Shown: positions 1-11,491, counted from the first letter of the stretch. The stretch is 64,000 nucleotides of DNA from Aquilaria yunnanensis (GCA_039654915.1 CM077593.1:42750501-42814500); one strand, 5' to 3'. Notes: generated from the letters alone by a model not told the origin. A program made the numbers and translations.

Positions 1-540
1 CGAAGTGAGAAACTTCGGTTCATCGGTTTTCGGGTCCTGCGGTTGTGATATCTGTGCCGAAGACGCCTTCTTCTGCTTGTACCGATGGGCAGCATTTTTG
101 CATCCTCGAGGCACGAGAAGATAGGCTGTCCCTGTGCCGAAGATACACCTTCTGCCCGAAGTCACAGGCTGTCTCTTGGTGTCCTTGTGGCGAGGGGAAA
201 TAGGATAACCTTGTATCGAAGATAGACGTTTTGCCCGAAGTCACAGGTTGTCTTTTGGTGTCTTCGAGGTAACCTACTTTTTTGCCTTCATACGTCTGCT
301 CATGCGTCGCGTCCTGTATCCAGCAGAGTCAGTATAGGGCGGCGCCTCTAGACCAAACGGTGTCAGAGGGCGTGCTCGACGTGATGGACGACACGTGGCA
401 CATTTGCTGCGCGATGACCGACACATGGCACACTTTTATTGGGTAAGAATGCACTGAGTACGGCTGGCGCTACTTTTCAGGCGCTCATAGCAGTTATGGC
501 GACGCTTCGCCTTCCGAGTGGTACTAATGACGACGGTTCT
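1..540. other. Non-coding sequence of element A upstream of its antisense gene
   Basis: No convincing reading frame. It does not match the LTRs at 9112, 11661 or 56677, so it is internal sequence between the antisense gene and the off-window 3' LTR. It holds a short tandem duplication (about 123-275), two copies of a GACACRTGGCACA-like motif near 386 and 419, and one ACACGTGGC G-box (CACGTG at 392-397). It is probably the distal promoter of the gene starting near 809. Confidence 0.6.
123..275. repeat. 79-bp imperfect tandem duplication
   Basis: Two copies in the same orientation share CCGAAGATA followed by CCCGAAGTCACAGG and TGTCTYTTGGTGTC. The CCCGAAGTCAC blocks lie at about 154 and 233, a period of 79 bp. 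The repeat sits about 300 bp upstream of the TATA box at 557 and could be a duplicated promoter module. Confidence 0.7.
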
Positions 541-556
541 CCTGGCCTTCTCGGCC

Positions 557-564
557 TATATATA
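557..564 (+). promoter_or_regulatory. TATA box of the antisense gene of element A
   Basis: TATATATA flanked by GC-richer sequence (GGCC upstream, CAGTCC downstream), followed by a CT-rich stretch from about 588 that looks like a plant transcription start and 5' leader. The next long plus-strand frame starts at 809, giving a leader of about 220 nt. A G-box lies 165 bp upstream. This suggests the antisense gene has its own promoter rather than using the LTR. Confidence 0.55.
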
Positions 565-808
565 TCAGTCCTGTCATAACCCTCTTTCTTCTTCTACTTT
601 TGCTTTCTTTTGCCTTCTAATTCTCTCCCGATTTTCCGCGGCGGTTCTCCTTTTCCAGGCATTTTTCCGACCACTTTTCACGACGGCTTCCAGGAATCCA
701 GATTCCGGCAAGACCTTTGGTGGGTTTTAGTCCTTCTACTTTTTTAAAAGATTCTTCTTTGTTTTTCCCGAACTCGTTTTCCTTGTTTTTCCCGAACTTG
801 TTTTCATC

Positions 809-3214
809 ATGCCTGTTCCCGAGAGTTGGCAACCTCTTCTTTCTCACCCCTGCTGCACTACTCCGGCAAAGCTAGCGAAGTGGAAGAAAAAGTTTTTCTT
901 ACCCTCTTACTCTGTGACGAGGTTGCCCCGTCCTGACCAATTTGCTTTCTCCAACCGAAGTGATGAAATCACCGTTTTCCGAGCCCAACTGAAGGCCGGA
1001 CTTCGGTATCCCCCCCGGAGATGGTTAGCGCGTTCTGCAACTTCCATGGCATTGCCGTTAACCAACTCCCACCGAACTCGTACTGCTATTTCAACACCTT
1101 TCTCTGTATGTGCGGCGTTTTCAAAATAAAACCTTACTTTGTAGTTTTTCTTCAGTACTACAAGCTCTTCGTGGTCCCGAAGGGTGGCTTCTACTTTATG
1201 CTACCTCGGGGATCCGGGAGCAAAAAGTATACGTTCACCTTCGCCACCAAAGACAGCTGGCGAGGGTGGCAACAAAAATTCTTTTTCCTGAAGAAGTCGG
1301 AGGCTCAAGATGGATGTTGTTGACCCGAAGATACTGCTAGACGCCGACGTAGCACCTATCTTCGAGGACTTCGATAGGCGCATCCGGGCCGTCTCTGACT
1401 GGGCTGCCGAGGTCTCTCCTCGTGCCCTTTACCCCTTTTCGATCAACTGGAGGCTCATGACCGAAGAGGTCCTTCGAGAACTCAAGGTGGTAAAGGAGCA
1501 TGTGACAGACCTCAATATGCCGAAACCGGCTTCTTCGGGGAAGGACTCCTGGCTCGTGAGACTCCTTCGGGGGAAAGAGACTTATGAGTCTTTTTACGAG
1601 AGTAAGTTACTTTCTCCTTTTTTCCTTCATAATTTCATCTTGGACTTACAATGATCTTTTCTTCCTTTTTTCAGAGATGGGCGACGACGCGGCTGCCTTC
1701 TACAAGGCTATTTTTACCGGGCAGGCCGAGAGGGGCGAACAGACAAAGAAGGCTGCCTCTCAGAGGCGGAAGCAGACTTTGGGCGGGCCTCCTTCCAAAC
1801 GGGCAAAGAAAGCTGCTCCTTCCTCTCTTCCGCAAATTCCGGAGGAGGTAGGCGAGGAGCCCGAACACCCTGCTGCCCCTTTGCCCGAGGTTCCTTCTGC
1901 CGACATCCCTTCTACCGACGTCGTTCCTCAAAGCCCCATGCCTTCGCATGCTCTTCTGGAGGGCGATGGGGATGAGACCCCTTCTGCCGAGGAACGGCGC
2001 CAAATAAGAGGCAAGGGGATCTCTATTGAGGCGGCGTCGATTCTTGACGACGACGTTACCGAGGTGCCAGCAGGTTTGTACTTTGTCGAAGAACCTTTTT
2101 TCTCTTGTAAATCCCTAAGAGTTTTCTGGCCTTAACCAATTTTTCTGCTTTGTTGCGCAGTGGAGGTGGCCGCTCCTGACTGGGTTGCCGAACACGCCCG
2201 CAAGAGGGCCCTTCGGGATGCGCAAGTCCCAGCAGGGAAAGTTCCGAAGGAGCCCTTCTGGACGTTCATGGAGGACATGAATATGTACTCCGAGGACTGT
2301 CCCGAGATGGCCAGGCAGATGTGCAAAGGGGTTTTTACTGAGGCCTCTTACAAGGCCCTTACGGAGGCTTACCCTGGCGACATCTCTTTGGCCGCCAAAC
2401 TCACTGAACATGCCGCCCAGGTACGCTTCACTGTTTCCTGAGTGCCAATTTCGCCTTTGCTTTTTACTTAGCATCATTTTCCCTTTGTTTGCTTTTTTTG
2501 CAGCTGATGGGGTATGCCGGGTTGCTCCGTGTTCGGGTGGCGCGAGAGACAGAAAGGAGGGCGTCACTCTGGGACCTTTATACCAAGACGAAGGCCCAGT
2601 GTTCGGCGTTGGCTGCCGATAATGCTCAGCTGAAGCAGTCTTCGGAGAAGGAAGTTGCTGAACTTCGGGAGGGGTTCATAAAAGAGAAAGAGGAACTTGA
2701 GAAAGGCGCCTCCCAGAAACTTTCCGACCTCGGCTCTCGGATGGAGGAGCTGACTTCGACCGTAGAAGCGATTCAAAAGGATAAGTCAGAAAATGACGCA
2801 ATCCTTGCGAAGACGCTCGAGGAAAAGGCCCAGCTCGAAGCCGAGGTCGCCTCTCTGAAGAAGCCTTCAGAAGAGAAGAAGAAGATGAAGGCATTGAAGA
2901 GAAAGCTTAAGGATCTGGAGAAGGATTACGCGGATCTGGAGAAGGACTATGCAGATTTGGCGGTCAAGAAGCGGGAGTCTGATGATATGACGAAGTTGGG
3001 CTTTCAAGACGGCTTCTGTCTTGCTCGGCACCAAATTCTGCAGAAGTTCCCAGATTTTGACCTCTCCTTCCTGGAAGGCATGAACATCCCGAAGGAGCCT
3101 CGGTGGACTTGGTCTAAGATCGAGCACTTGAAACTGCCTCCTCCTTTCTCGGCGCCGAAGGCTGCTGATAAAAGCACAGAAGCTTGCAGTTCTCAAGACG
3201 CCGAGGTTCCTTAG
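809..3214 (+). pseudogene. Antisense spliced gene of a Tat retrotransposon (putative gypsy-type transposon protein)
   Basis: The N-terminal half (residues near QLPPNSY and VVPKGGFYFMLPR) resembles the plant 'putative gypsy type transposon' domain (Pfam PF04195 family, from memory). The C-terminal half (2504-3211) is a Lys/Glu-rich coiled coil with a repeat LEKDYADLEKDYADL. Three canonical introns are visible: 1602-1674 (GTAAGT to TTTTTTCAG), 2074-2160 (GTTTGT to TTGCGCAG) and 2421-2503 (GTACGC to TTTTTTGCAG). Removing them keeps one frame from 1310 to the TAG at 3212-3214. Exon 1 is broken twice: one base short in the C run at 1010-1016, and a second frame change near 1290-1310. It is convergent with gag-pol. 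The function is unknown; such antisense ORFs are known in Tat elements. Confidence 0.7.
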
Positions 3215-3617
3215 TTTGTACTAGGGCCTTTTGTCTTCATTTTCTTCTTCTTTTTTGTAGTCTTTCAGCAACTTTCTTCTCTGTAAGCACTCTTTGGCTT
3301 AATAGATGAAATTTTGGCTAAGTATTTTTGCCAGATTCCTTTGTTTCCCACTGTCCCGAACATATTCGCTCAAGGGACTTCGGAAAACCATACTCTTGCT
3401 TTCCTTTGTCCCGAACATATTCGCTCAAGGGACTTCTGAGAACCATACTCTTGCTTTCCTTTGTCCCGAACATATTCGCTCAAGAGACTTCGGAAAACCA
3501 TACTTTTTGCTTTCCTCGGCGATTGCTTTCGTGAGACTCTTGTTTTGTACTTCTTCAGAACTTTTTACTTAGACAAATTTGTCCAACTTGTGCAATACAA
3601 CCTTCCCACCAAACGTT
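3215..3617. other. Convergent 3' region between the antisense gene and pol
   Basis: Both transcripts should end here. The sequence is T-rich on the plus strand with AATAGATGAAAT near 3301 as a weak polyadenylation-like signal. Most of it is the 55-bp tandem repeat listed separately. No coding potential seen. Confidence 0.55.
3352..3516. repeat. 55-bp tandem repeat, three copies
   Basis: TGTCCCGAACATATTCGCTC occurs at 3352, 3407 and 3462, an exact period of 55 bp, followed each time by AAGRGACTTC and AACCATACT. The copies differ by only a few bases. The repeat lies between the ends of two convergent genes of element A, where 3'-end formation is expected. Confidence 0.92.
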
Positions 3618-6600
3618 TTAGGCATAGAATTTTTTCAAGGCCTCTGAGTGCCAAGTGTTTTTTAATTCTATGCCTTCCGCATCACCGAGCTTATAAACTC
3701 ATTTTCGTACTTCGGCAAGTACCAGGTACGGTCCTTCCCAATTTGCACGAAGTACCCCGTGGGATGACTTTCGGGGTGCAAATTCAGCCTTTCGGAGAAC
3801 GAGATCTCCCTTCTTTATTCCTTTTGGCCTGGCGCGTAGATTTATGGCTGCTGCCACTCTTTGCTGGAAAGCTTTTCTTCTCAGCTCGGCTACTTCTCTG
3901 TGTTCGCCGACGAGGTCGAGCTTGGTTCTCAGGCCGAGGTCATTTCCTTTCTCATCGAACACTTGGACTCGTATTGACGGTTGTACTGCCTCGACAGGGA
4001 TGATGGCCTCTGTACCGAAGATGAGTGAAAAAGGCGTTTCCCCTGTGGCTCTTCAGGGTGTTGTTCGGTAGCTCCATAACACGCTTTGGAGTTCTCCTGG
4101 CCATTTCCCTTTTGCTTCTCCCAATCTCTTTTTCAGACCATCTTTTATGGTCCTGTTAGACACTTCCACCTGCCCATTACTTTGGGGTGAGCTACTGGGG
4201 CGAAGTGCATTTTTGTCCCGAGGTCGCTAATGAACTCTTGGAATCCTTTGTCTATGAACTGGGATCCATTGTCCGCTACGAGTACCCTCGGTATGCCGAA
4301 TCTGCATACGATGTTTTTCCATACGAACTTCTGCACTTCTTTTGCCGAGATAGTTGTCAGAGGTTCTGCCTCGACCCACTTAGAGAAATAGTCAACTGCT
4401 ACTACGCAGAACTTTACACCTCCAGGCACCATTGGGAGTGGCCTAATGGGATCTATGCCCCAAACTGCGAAGGGCCAAGGATAGTCTGCCGAAGTCACGA
4501 ACTCTGAGGGTGTTCTTTGGATGTTCGCATGTCTCTGGCAATTACCACATTTCTGGACGAACTGCTTGGCGTCCTTTCTCAGGGTAGGCCAGAAGTATCC
4601 TTGGCGAAGTATCACTGCTGCCAGGGCGTCGGTTCCGATGTGCAAACCACAGGCACCTTCGTGAACTTCTTTGAGGATCATTTCAGTATCCTCTTCACTA
4701 ACACACCTCTGTAGTGGATTTGCATATCCTCGCCAATATAGTTCTTCTCCAATTAGGAAGAAACGTCCCGAGCGCCTTCGTACTTTTGCGGCTTCGCTGG
4801 GGTCTTCGGGGAGTGTGTTGGTTGCGAGATACGTTTTGATTGGTTCTTTCCAGCCTTTCCCCGAGGTCTCTATGCTTAACACCGCGATGCTGGGGTGGCT
4901 TAGCACTTCGGTGCAAGTTTTGGACTTCGCCAAACAGTCTGCCTCAGCATTTTCTCGTCGGGGTACGTTCTCAATTTTCGCGACGTCAAACTCCCGAATA
5001 AGCTTTGTTACCAACTCATGGTATTTCGCCAAGGTCTGGTCTTTCGCGCCATAGTCCCCTGCCATTTGCCGAACCACCAGCTGGGAATCACTATAGGCTT
5101 TCAGGTTTCTCACGCTAATTTTTCTGGCCAGGCGTAATCCTGCTATGAGGGCCTCATACTCGGCCATATTGTTGGTGGCGTTGAAACTGAATTTGATGGC
5201 CTTCATTACTTCTAGGCCTTCGGGGCCTCTGATAATCACTCCAGCTCCCTGGTGTTCGGATCCTGAAGCCCCGTCAACATATAACGTCCATTCTGGCTCG
5301 TCTTCGCCCGAAAACGAATGTCCCTCATCGGTGTTTGGTACTTCGGCGATGAAGTCAGCCAAAGCTTGCGCTTTTATAGCTTTCCGGGGTTCATACGTGA
5401 TGTCGTGTTCGCCAAGCTCTATACACCACTTGGAAAGTCTTCCCGAGTGGTCAACTTTCCTCATAACATCCCGTAGAGGCAGGGTACTTCGGACGATAAT
5501 GGGGTGAGCCTGAAAGTATGGTCGCAGCCTTCTCCCTGCAAGCACTAAGGCATATATAGCTTTTTGAAGCAAAGGGTACCTAACTTCGGCGCCATGCAGG
5601 GACTTGCTAACATAGTAGACCGGCCATTGCTTTGGCCCTTCTTCTTTCACGAGGACTGAGCTCACAGCTTTTTCTGTGACGGCGAGGTATAATACGAGGG
5701 GCTCTCCCTCCCGAGGTTGCCGCAGGGTCGGCAGGCTGGCCAAGTAGACTTTGAGTTCTTCCCCGGCTTTTTGGCAATCTTTATCCCAAGGATGACCATT
5801 CCTTCCGAGGTCGCCTTCCATCTTTGCTGCCTTTGTGAGTACTTTGAAGAAAGGTCGACACCTATCTCCGTACCTGGAAATAAACCTGCTCAGAGAGGTT
5901 ATTCTTCCGGTGAGTCTTTGCACGTCTTTGACTGTGGCAGGAGTTCGGAATTCAAGCAGAGCCTTGATCTTCTCGGGGTCAGCATCGATGCCTCTTTCGG
6001 ATACCATGTACCCAAGGAACTTTCCCGAGGTCACCCCGAAGATGCATTTCTCAGGATTAAGGCGGATCCCGAAGGCTCTGAGTTTTTGGAAGGTTTCCTC
6101 TAAATCTGCAACATGGTAGTCAGGCAGTTTGCTTTTGACTATCATATCATCAACATACACCTCCATGTTCCTCCCTATTTGGTCTTTGAAGACTTTGTTC
6201 ATCAGCCTCTGGTAGGTGGCTCCTGCATTTTTGAGTCCGAAGGGCATCCTGATATAGCAATATGTTCCTCCCTCAGTGATGAAGGCAGTCTTCTCTTCAT
6301 CTTCGGGGTTCATCCTTATCTGATGATACCCACTGAAAGCGTCCAGGAAACTTAGGAGCCCGTACTCGGCAGTTGAGTCTACCAGTTGGTCTATTGGCGG
6401 AAGGGGATATGAATCTTTCGGGCAAGCATCGTTCAAATTTCTGAAGTCGATGCACATCCGGAGCTTACTACTTCCTTCTTTTGTGGCAATTACCACGTTG
6501 CTTAGCCATTCGGGGTAGTTTACCTCCCGGATAACGCTAGCGTCTATCAAACGCTGGACTTCGGTCTTGACGAAGTCACTTTTGTGAGCTGAGATGCTCC

Positions 6601-7559
6601 GTTTCTTTTGCCGGACAGGTTTTATTTCCGGACTCGCTTTGAGGCTATGCTGGATTACGCGAGGGTTTACCCCTGGCATGTCCTTCGGCGAGTAGGCGAA
6701 CAGATCTTTATTTGCGAGCAGAAAAGATACAAGTTTTTCCTTGTCTCCTTCGGCCATGCTTTTACCTATTCGGGTATTATGGCCTGGGACAAGCTCTACT
6801 TCTTCTGTTTCTGCTTTTGTGGGATCTTCTGCCTCGCCCCTTTCTAGCTCTTTTGCTTCTACAGCATGTGCTAAGTTGCTTGCTGGAGCCTTTCGTGCTC
6901 TGACGAACACCTTTCTCACCTCGCCTTGATCAATGAAGATCTTTGCGTCTCCTTCCTTGGTGGCGAAGGTGACGGTCAAGTACTTTACGTCTGGGCGAAT
7001 GTGCAGATTTCCCTGTGTCTGTCTGCCGAGGATGGCAATGTATGACGAAGGAACGTCCATGACTATGAATCTTGTCATGGTAGAGGTGAACAACTCATCA
7101 GTTCCTTTCTCCGAAGTTCCTTTCATCATCAAGGGGAGGTCGATCCACCCGAGGACAGGTAGCTCAGACGGTCCTACGCCGAACGTGGGTGAAGTAACAG
7201 CTTTAAGGTCGCTCCTGGATACGCCCAAGCTTGGCAGCAAATGTGAGAAAAAGACGTCTGCGTTTGACCCATCGTCCAGCAGTACCCTCTTGACGTCCCA
7301 GTTTCCTATCCTCGCCATTATCAGCAACGGATCGTCATGGGGAAATACGATGGCGGAGCCATCCTCGCGGGCCAACTTTTTCGTTGGGCTCTGATATTCC
7401 ATCACCGCTATCTCTCTGGCACTTCTTTTTCTTTCCGAGGATGGAAGTCCGGTTGTGATCGTCTGTATTACTCCTGCCGAAGGTGGAGGACGCCTTCTCG
7501 GACTTCGGTTCCTTCGCCTGTCTGAATCGTAATCCTCATCATCGGGCTTTCCTTCCTCC
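3618..7559 (-). pseudogene. pol: pol of element A: protease, RT, two RNase H domains, integrase
   Basis: The long open stretch begins at 7726 within gag. Counting from there: protease motif LLDDGSNAD at residues 149-157, RT with MPFGLKNAGATYQ and the catalytic YVDD at 524-527, first RNase H at about 670-790, a second archaeal-type RNase H at about 812-935 (TLYVDGASG, NNMAEYEAL, YSDSQLV, AEADCLAK), integrase zinc finger (H1022, H1029, C1060, C1063), and core aspartates in WGID (1092) and ADNGSQF (1152). A one-base frameshift near 4180-4190 comes before the third catalytic residue. TGA stops follow at 4053-4055 and 3699-3701, and the expected end is TAA at 3618-3620. The second RNase H is diagnostic for the Tat lineage. 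Confidence 0.93.
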
Positions 7560-8944
7560 TCTTTTTTCCCCTTTGGGGAAGGTATTCTCAAATAACGCCG
7601 AAGCTGGCCCTGCTTTATCAGTGATTCAATGTACTTTTTCAACTGAAAGCAGTCTTCGGTGTCATGACCGTGATCACGGTGGAACTGACAGAACTTCTTC
7701 ATGTTCCTTCTGTTGTCAGCAGTCATGCCCCTTGGTCATTGGATTTGAGCCCCCTTTTTTTCCAACGCCATGAGGACGTTAGCCCTCGTGGTGCTCAGAG
7801 GTGTAAAGTTTTGGGGCTTCCTTCCTCCTACTCGCATTCTCCGAGGTCGGCCTAACTGTTCCGCTGGACACCGGGCTTGCTGGCTGGCTCCTTCGCCACG
7901 TGCATGAATATGGTCAGCCTTCGGTCCAGTCATTCTCAGCTCTTCGGCTGTCATATGTTGTTCAGCCCTTCGGTAGAATTCTCCCAGCGTGTCCGGGGGA
8001 TCTTTGGAGAATTCATAAAACAAGTGCGAATCCCTCCAGAGGCCCCTCGTCATGGTGAGGATGCGGATTTCGGGACGAAAGTCCGGAACACTGAGGGCCT
8101 CTCTGTTGAACCTCTCGACATAGTCACGGATGGTCTCCCCGTTTCTTTGTGCTATGTCAAACATCTGGACGGGCATCTTCGCCGTCGGCTTGCTCCCAAT
8201 GAACTGTTGGGTGAACGCTGTGGACAGCTCCTGGAACCCCCTAATGTTTCCGGGAGGCAGGGAATTGTACCAAGCAGTTGCTGGTCCTGTGAGGGTGACT
8301 TCGAAGCACTTGCAGAGTGTAGGATCATCAGCCCCGTGTAGCACCATGCTCCGTTTGTACTTTGTTAGGTGGGCCTGGGGATCAGTCCGACCCTCATAGG
8401 TCTCTAGCCGAGGTAGTCTGAAGTCACTTGGCATGGCCGCCTCGACCACTGTTCGGGCGAAAGGAGTTTCATCCCCAGAGACGGTTTCAGTTAGCCTGGC
8501 CCAAACAGGCTTGCGTGCCACCTGCTGTTCCACTCTCTCCAGTCTTGCCAAGACTTTCTCCAGGAGGAGCGCAGCACTGGGCTCCTCTTCCTGGTGCTCT
8601 GAGGTTCTTTGGTAAAAGGACTGTTGCCGTCTTTTCGGGGAGCGACTTCGATACCGAGGTGAGGGGGACCTTGCCTCTGGCGACAAACTTCTTCTGGATG
8701 GGATTTCGGGTCGTTCAGTCCTCGTTTTTTCCGCCAGCCGTGCTCCGAGGGGCAAGTTATCTGTCGAGGACTCTTCCCGTGGCTCCCTACTTCCCGAGCT
8801 ATGATGGGTTGCCCTTGGGCTTTTCTCCCGAGGTCATGCTGGCGAAGTGGATTTTTGCGCCTGGGCTGGTTGCGGCCACCTTTGGTCTATCTGTTGTGTC
8901 ATTTCAGCCACAACAGACCTCTGAAAGTCTCGTAAAAAACCCAT
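7560..8944 (-). pseudogene. gag: gag of element A
   Basis: The start is ATG at 8944, 146 bp after the primer binding site; the matching ATG of copy B is at 11491. The N-terminus is MGFLRDFQRSVV, followed by an Arg/Ser-rich linker and the capsid core (ETYEGRTDPQAHLTKYKRSM, FYEFSKDPPDTLGEFYRRAE). The zinc knuckle at 7690-7649 is a variant, CX2HX4HX4C. Gag and pol share one frame, so the element used a single gag-pol ORF. TGA stops at 8834-8836 and 7736-7738 interrupt it; copy B has a sense codon at the second site. Confidence 0.9.
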
Positions 8945-9089
8945 GGTGATGACAAAAGGGCGTTCCTCTTCAGGCAAGGAAGTCTCTGGGGGACTTTCTT
9001 CGGTAGCTGGTTGGGTCTCAGGCGCGGACGGGAACTTTGGGAGTCCTTTGTCCTTCGAACGCCGAGTTTCGACAACCGCTACCTGGGAG

Positions 9090-9109
9090 TAGTTCCCACA
9101 GACGTCGCC
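9090..9109 (-). other. Primer binding site of element A
   Basis: Read on the minus strand this is TGGCGACGTCTGTGGGAACT, two bases inside the LTR end. Copy B has the same layout with TGGCGCC. The type is that of Tat-like elements; I do not assign the tRNA with confidence. Confidence 0.7.
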
Positions 9110-9111
9110 AA

Positions 9112-10084
9112 ATGATGCCCCAAGACATCTTCGTTTGCTATCATGTTGACAGGTGGAGAGACTTCCTGAGGAGGCGAGCGCCTGGAGCTCTGGTTTCCCA
9201 GCTGAGTATGCCTGAAAAGCTCAAAGAAGAGGTTAGGAGGTCCCCGGTTTGCTTTTCTGGGGAGGACCCTCCGACGCCCAAGTCAGTTTTCTGAGTGAAA
9301 ATGGAGGAAGAACACTAAGGGATCAAGTGTCTTGCCTGTTGTGTGTTTTCTCAGAGGGAGGAAAAATGCCCATCCTTTGCCCAGTCCCATTTCCTAGTAT
9401 TTATAGGAGTAGCTGGTACGTTCAGATCATGACACGTGTTCGGTCGGATTTGATCTATACTTTTGGACCTAGGGGACAGGCAGCCGTTTGCAGCCTCCTT
9501 TAGCCCTGGACGCGGACAGGTTGCGTCAAGACTGGGGCGGCCGCGGCGTGTCAGTTCGCCGTTCAGATGTGACGTGTAGGGCTTGTGGGCGACATGTCAG
9601 AGGCTCCTTAAATGCTCATACCGTACTCCCGAGGTCCCCTGGGCGAGGTCGCCCTTCGGTGCGTGCACCCTCTTCGAATTCTATCCGTCCTTCGGTGCGA
9701 GCACCTCCTTCGGGATCTATCCCATAGTTCTGGGAGTTCCCTTGATCAACACCTTCTTCGGGACTCACACCCATAGTTCGGGGATTCCCTTGTTCAGGTG
9801 TTTCTTGTTCGGGGAAGACCTCTTCGGGGCCTCTGCCTTCGGGGAGATTCTCCCTTGCTTCGGAGAGATGGCTCTCTTACCCGAAGACGGTCAGTTTGGC
9901 CCCTCGATGGAGACGGTGTTGTCCTCAGAATTCCTGACGAGCTAACCGAAGTCTCGAGCTCATAGTGTTTGACTTCGCACCTTCCGAGGTCAATGAAAAG
10001 ATCCTCTATTGGGTGACGTCAGACTCCTCGGCCAATATTCTGGCAGGGAGTTACTACCGAGGAGGCAATAGCCTTTGGCTATCA
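9112..10084 (-). repeat. 5' LTR of element A (973 bp)
   Basis: On the plus strand it runs from TGATGCCCC to GGCTATCA, matching the ends of the LTR at 11661-12410 and the solo LTR at 56677-57554. A TATA-like box (minus TATAAATA, plus 9398-9405) lies 28 bp downstream of a conserved GACACGTGTTC G-box (CACGTG 9433-9438) in transcription sense. It is longer than the other two copies, partly because of local duplications: a 36-bp period at 9653/9689 (CCTTCGGTGCG) and a 49-bp period at 9721/9770 (CCCATAGTTC). Confidence 0.9.
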
Positions 10085-11491
10085 GTTTCTCCGCCTGTCG
10101 GAGTCGTAGTCCTCATCTTCTGCCTTTCCTTCCTCCTCTTTTCTCCCTTTCGGGGAGGGCATGCGCAGATAACGCCGAAGTTGGCCCTGTTTTATCAGCG
10201 ACTCTATATACTTCTTCAATTGGAAGCAGTCTCCGGTGTCGTGACCGTGGTCACGATGAAACTGGAAGAACTTCTTCATATTCTTTCTCTTGTCGGCGGT
10301 CATGGCCCGTGGCCGTTGAACCTGAGTTCCCTGCCTTTCCATTATCATGAGGATGTTGGTCCTTATGGTGTTCAGGGGTGTGAAAATGGGGAGTTTCCTT
10401 CCTCGCGTTCTCCGAGGTCGGCCTGCCTGTTCGGTGGGATACCGGGTTTGCTGGCCGGACCCTTCCGCCCGGGTGTGATCGGACTTCGGTCCGCCCATTC
10501 TCAGTTCTTCGGCTGTCATGTGCTGTTCGGCCCTTCGGTAGAATTCGCCTAGTGTGTCCGGGGGGTCCTTGGAGAATTCGTAAAACAGCTGCGAGTCCCT
10601 CCAAAGGCCCCGTGTCATCGCGAGGATGCGTATTTCGGTCCGAAAGTCTGGGACACTCAAGGCCTCTCTGTTAAATCTCTCGACATAGTCGCGAATGGTC
10701 TCTCCAATTCTTTGCGCTATGTCGAACATCTGAACCGGCATCTTCGCCGTTGGCCGACTTCCGATAAACTGATAGGTGAAGGCTGTGGACAACTCCTGTA
10801 ACTCCGTGATGGTCCCTAGGGCCAATGAATTATACTAGGCTGTTGCTGGCCCACTGAGAGTGACCTCGAAGCATTTGCACAAGGTAGCATCGTCGGCACC
10901 GTGCATCATCATGCTGCGTCTGTACTTGGTCAGATGGGCCTGTGGATCAGTACGGCCATCATAAGTTTCCAGCTGAGGTACTCTGAAGTCACCTGGCATG
11001 GCTGCCTCAGCTACATCTTGGGTGAATGGGGACTCGTCCCCACAAAAGGCCCCAGACAGCCTAGCCCAGACGGGTTTGCGGGCCACCTGTTTCTCCACTC
11101 TGTCCAACCTCGCCAATATTTTCTCCATAAGGGCCGTGGTGCTAGGTTCACCTTTTGGCAAGGGGGATTGTCGGTGCCTCTTCGGGGAGCGAGTTCGGTG
11201 CTGAGGGGATGGGGACCTCGCCTCAGGCGACTGGCTCCTCCTGTGTGTGATTTTGGGTCGCCTTGACCCCGCTTGTCCCGCGAGCTATGCCCCGAGGGGC
11301 ATGTTTTCTGTTGAAGACTCCTTTCATGGGTCTCCGGATCCCAAACTACGATGAGTTGGTTTAGGGCTTTTTTCCCGAGGGTGCGCTGGCGAATGAGGCC
11401 TTTGGGCTTGAGCTTGTTGCGGCCACCTTCGGTCTATCTGTTGTGTCATTTCAACCACAACAGAACGTTGAAAGTCGCACAGAAAGCTCAT
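10085..11491 (-). pseudogene. gag: gag of element B, 3'-truncated
   Basis: Starts at ATG 11491 (MSFLCDFQRSVVVEM) and aligns throughout with the gag of A. Stop codons: TGA at 11324-11326, TAG near 11285, and TAG at 10835-10837 where A has a tryptophan (ATAWYNSL). The zinc knuckle at about 10268-10227 has Phe in place of the first Cys (FFQFHRDHGHDTGDC), so it could not bind zinc normally. The C-terminus is cut by insertion of A at 10085. Confidence 0.9.

Larger units (their letters stand above)
1..10084 (-). mobile_element. Element A: Ty3/gypsy Tat-lineage LTR retrotransposon, truncated by the window edge
   Basis: A minus-strand element read from right to left: 5' LTR (9112-10084), primer binding site, gag, protease, reverse transcriptase, two RNase H domains, integrase, a 55-bp tandem repeat, then a plus-strand spliced gene. 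The 3' LTR must lie left of position 1. Two RNase H modules plus an antisense gene between pol and the 3' LTR are known Tat-lineage traits. The right LTR end (CTATCA) abuts gag-pol sequence of a second family member (B), so A most simply inserted into B; the left flank is outside the window. Gag-pol has at least four stop codons and one frameshift, so this copy cannot encode its own proteins. Confidence 0.9.

Noticed and set aside
20..1383. Several short frames on both strands at the left end (20-244, 518-730, 617-847, 1201-1383)
   Set aside because: They overlap the promoter or exons of the antisense gene in other frames and show no domain.
4187..7773. Many plus-strand frames opposite gag-pol of element A
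   Set aside because: Shadows of the minus-strand polyprotein; no motif of their own.
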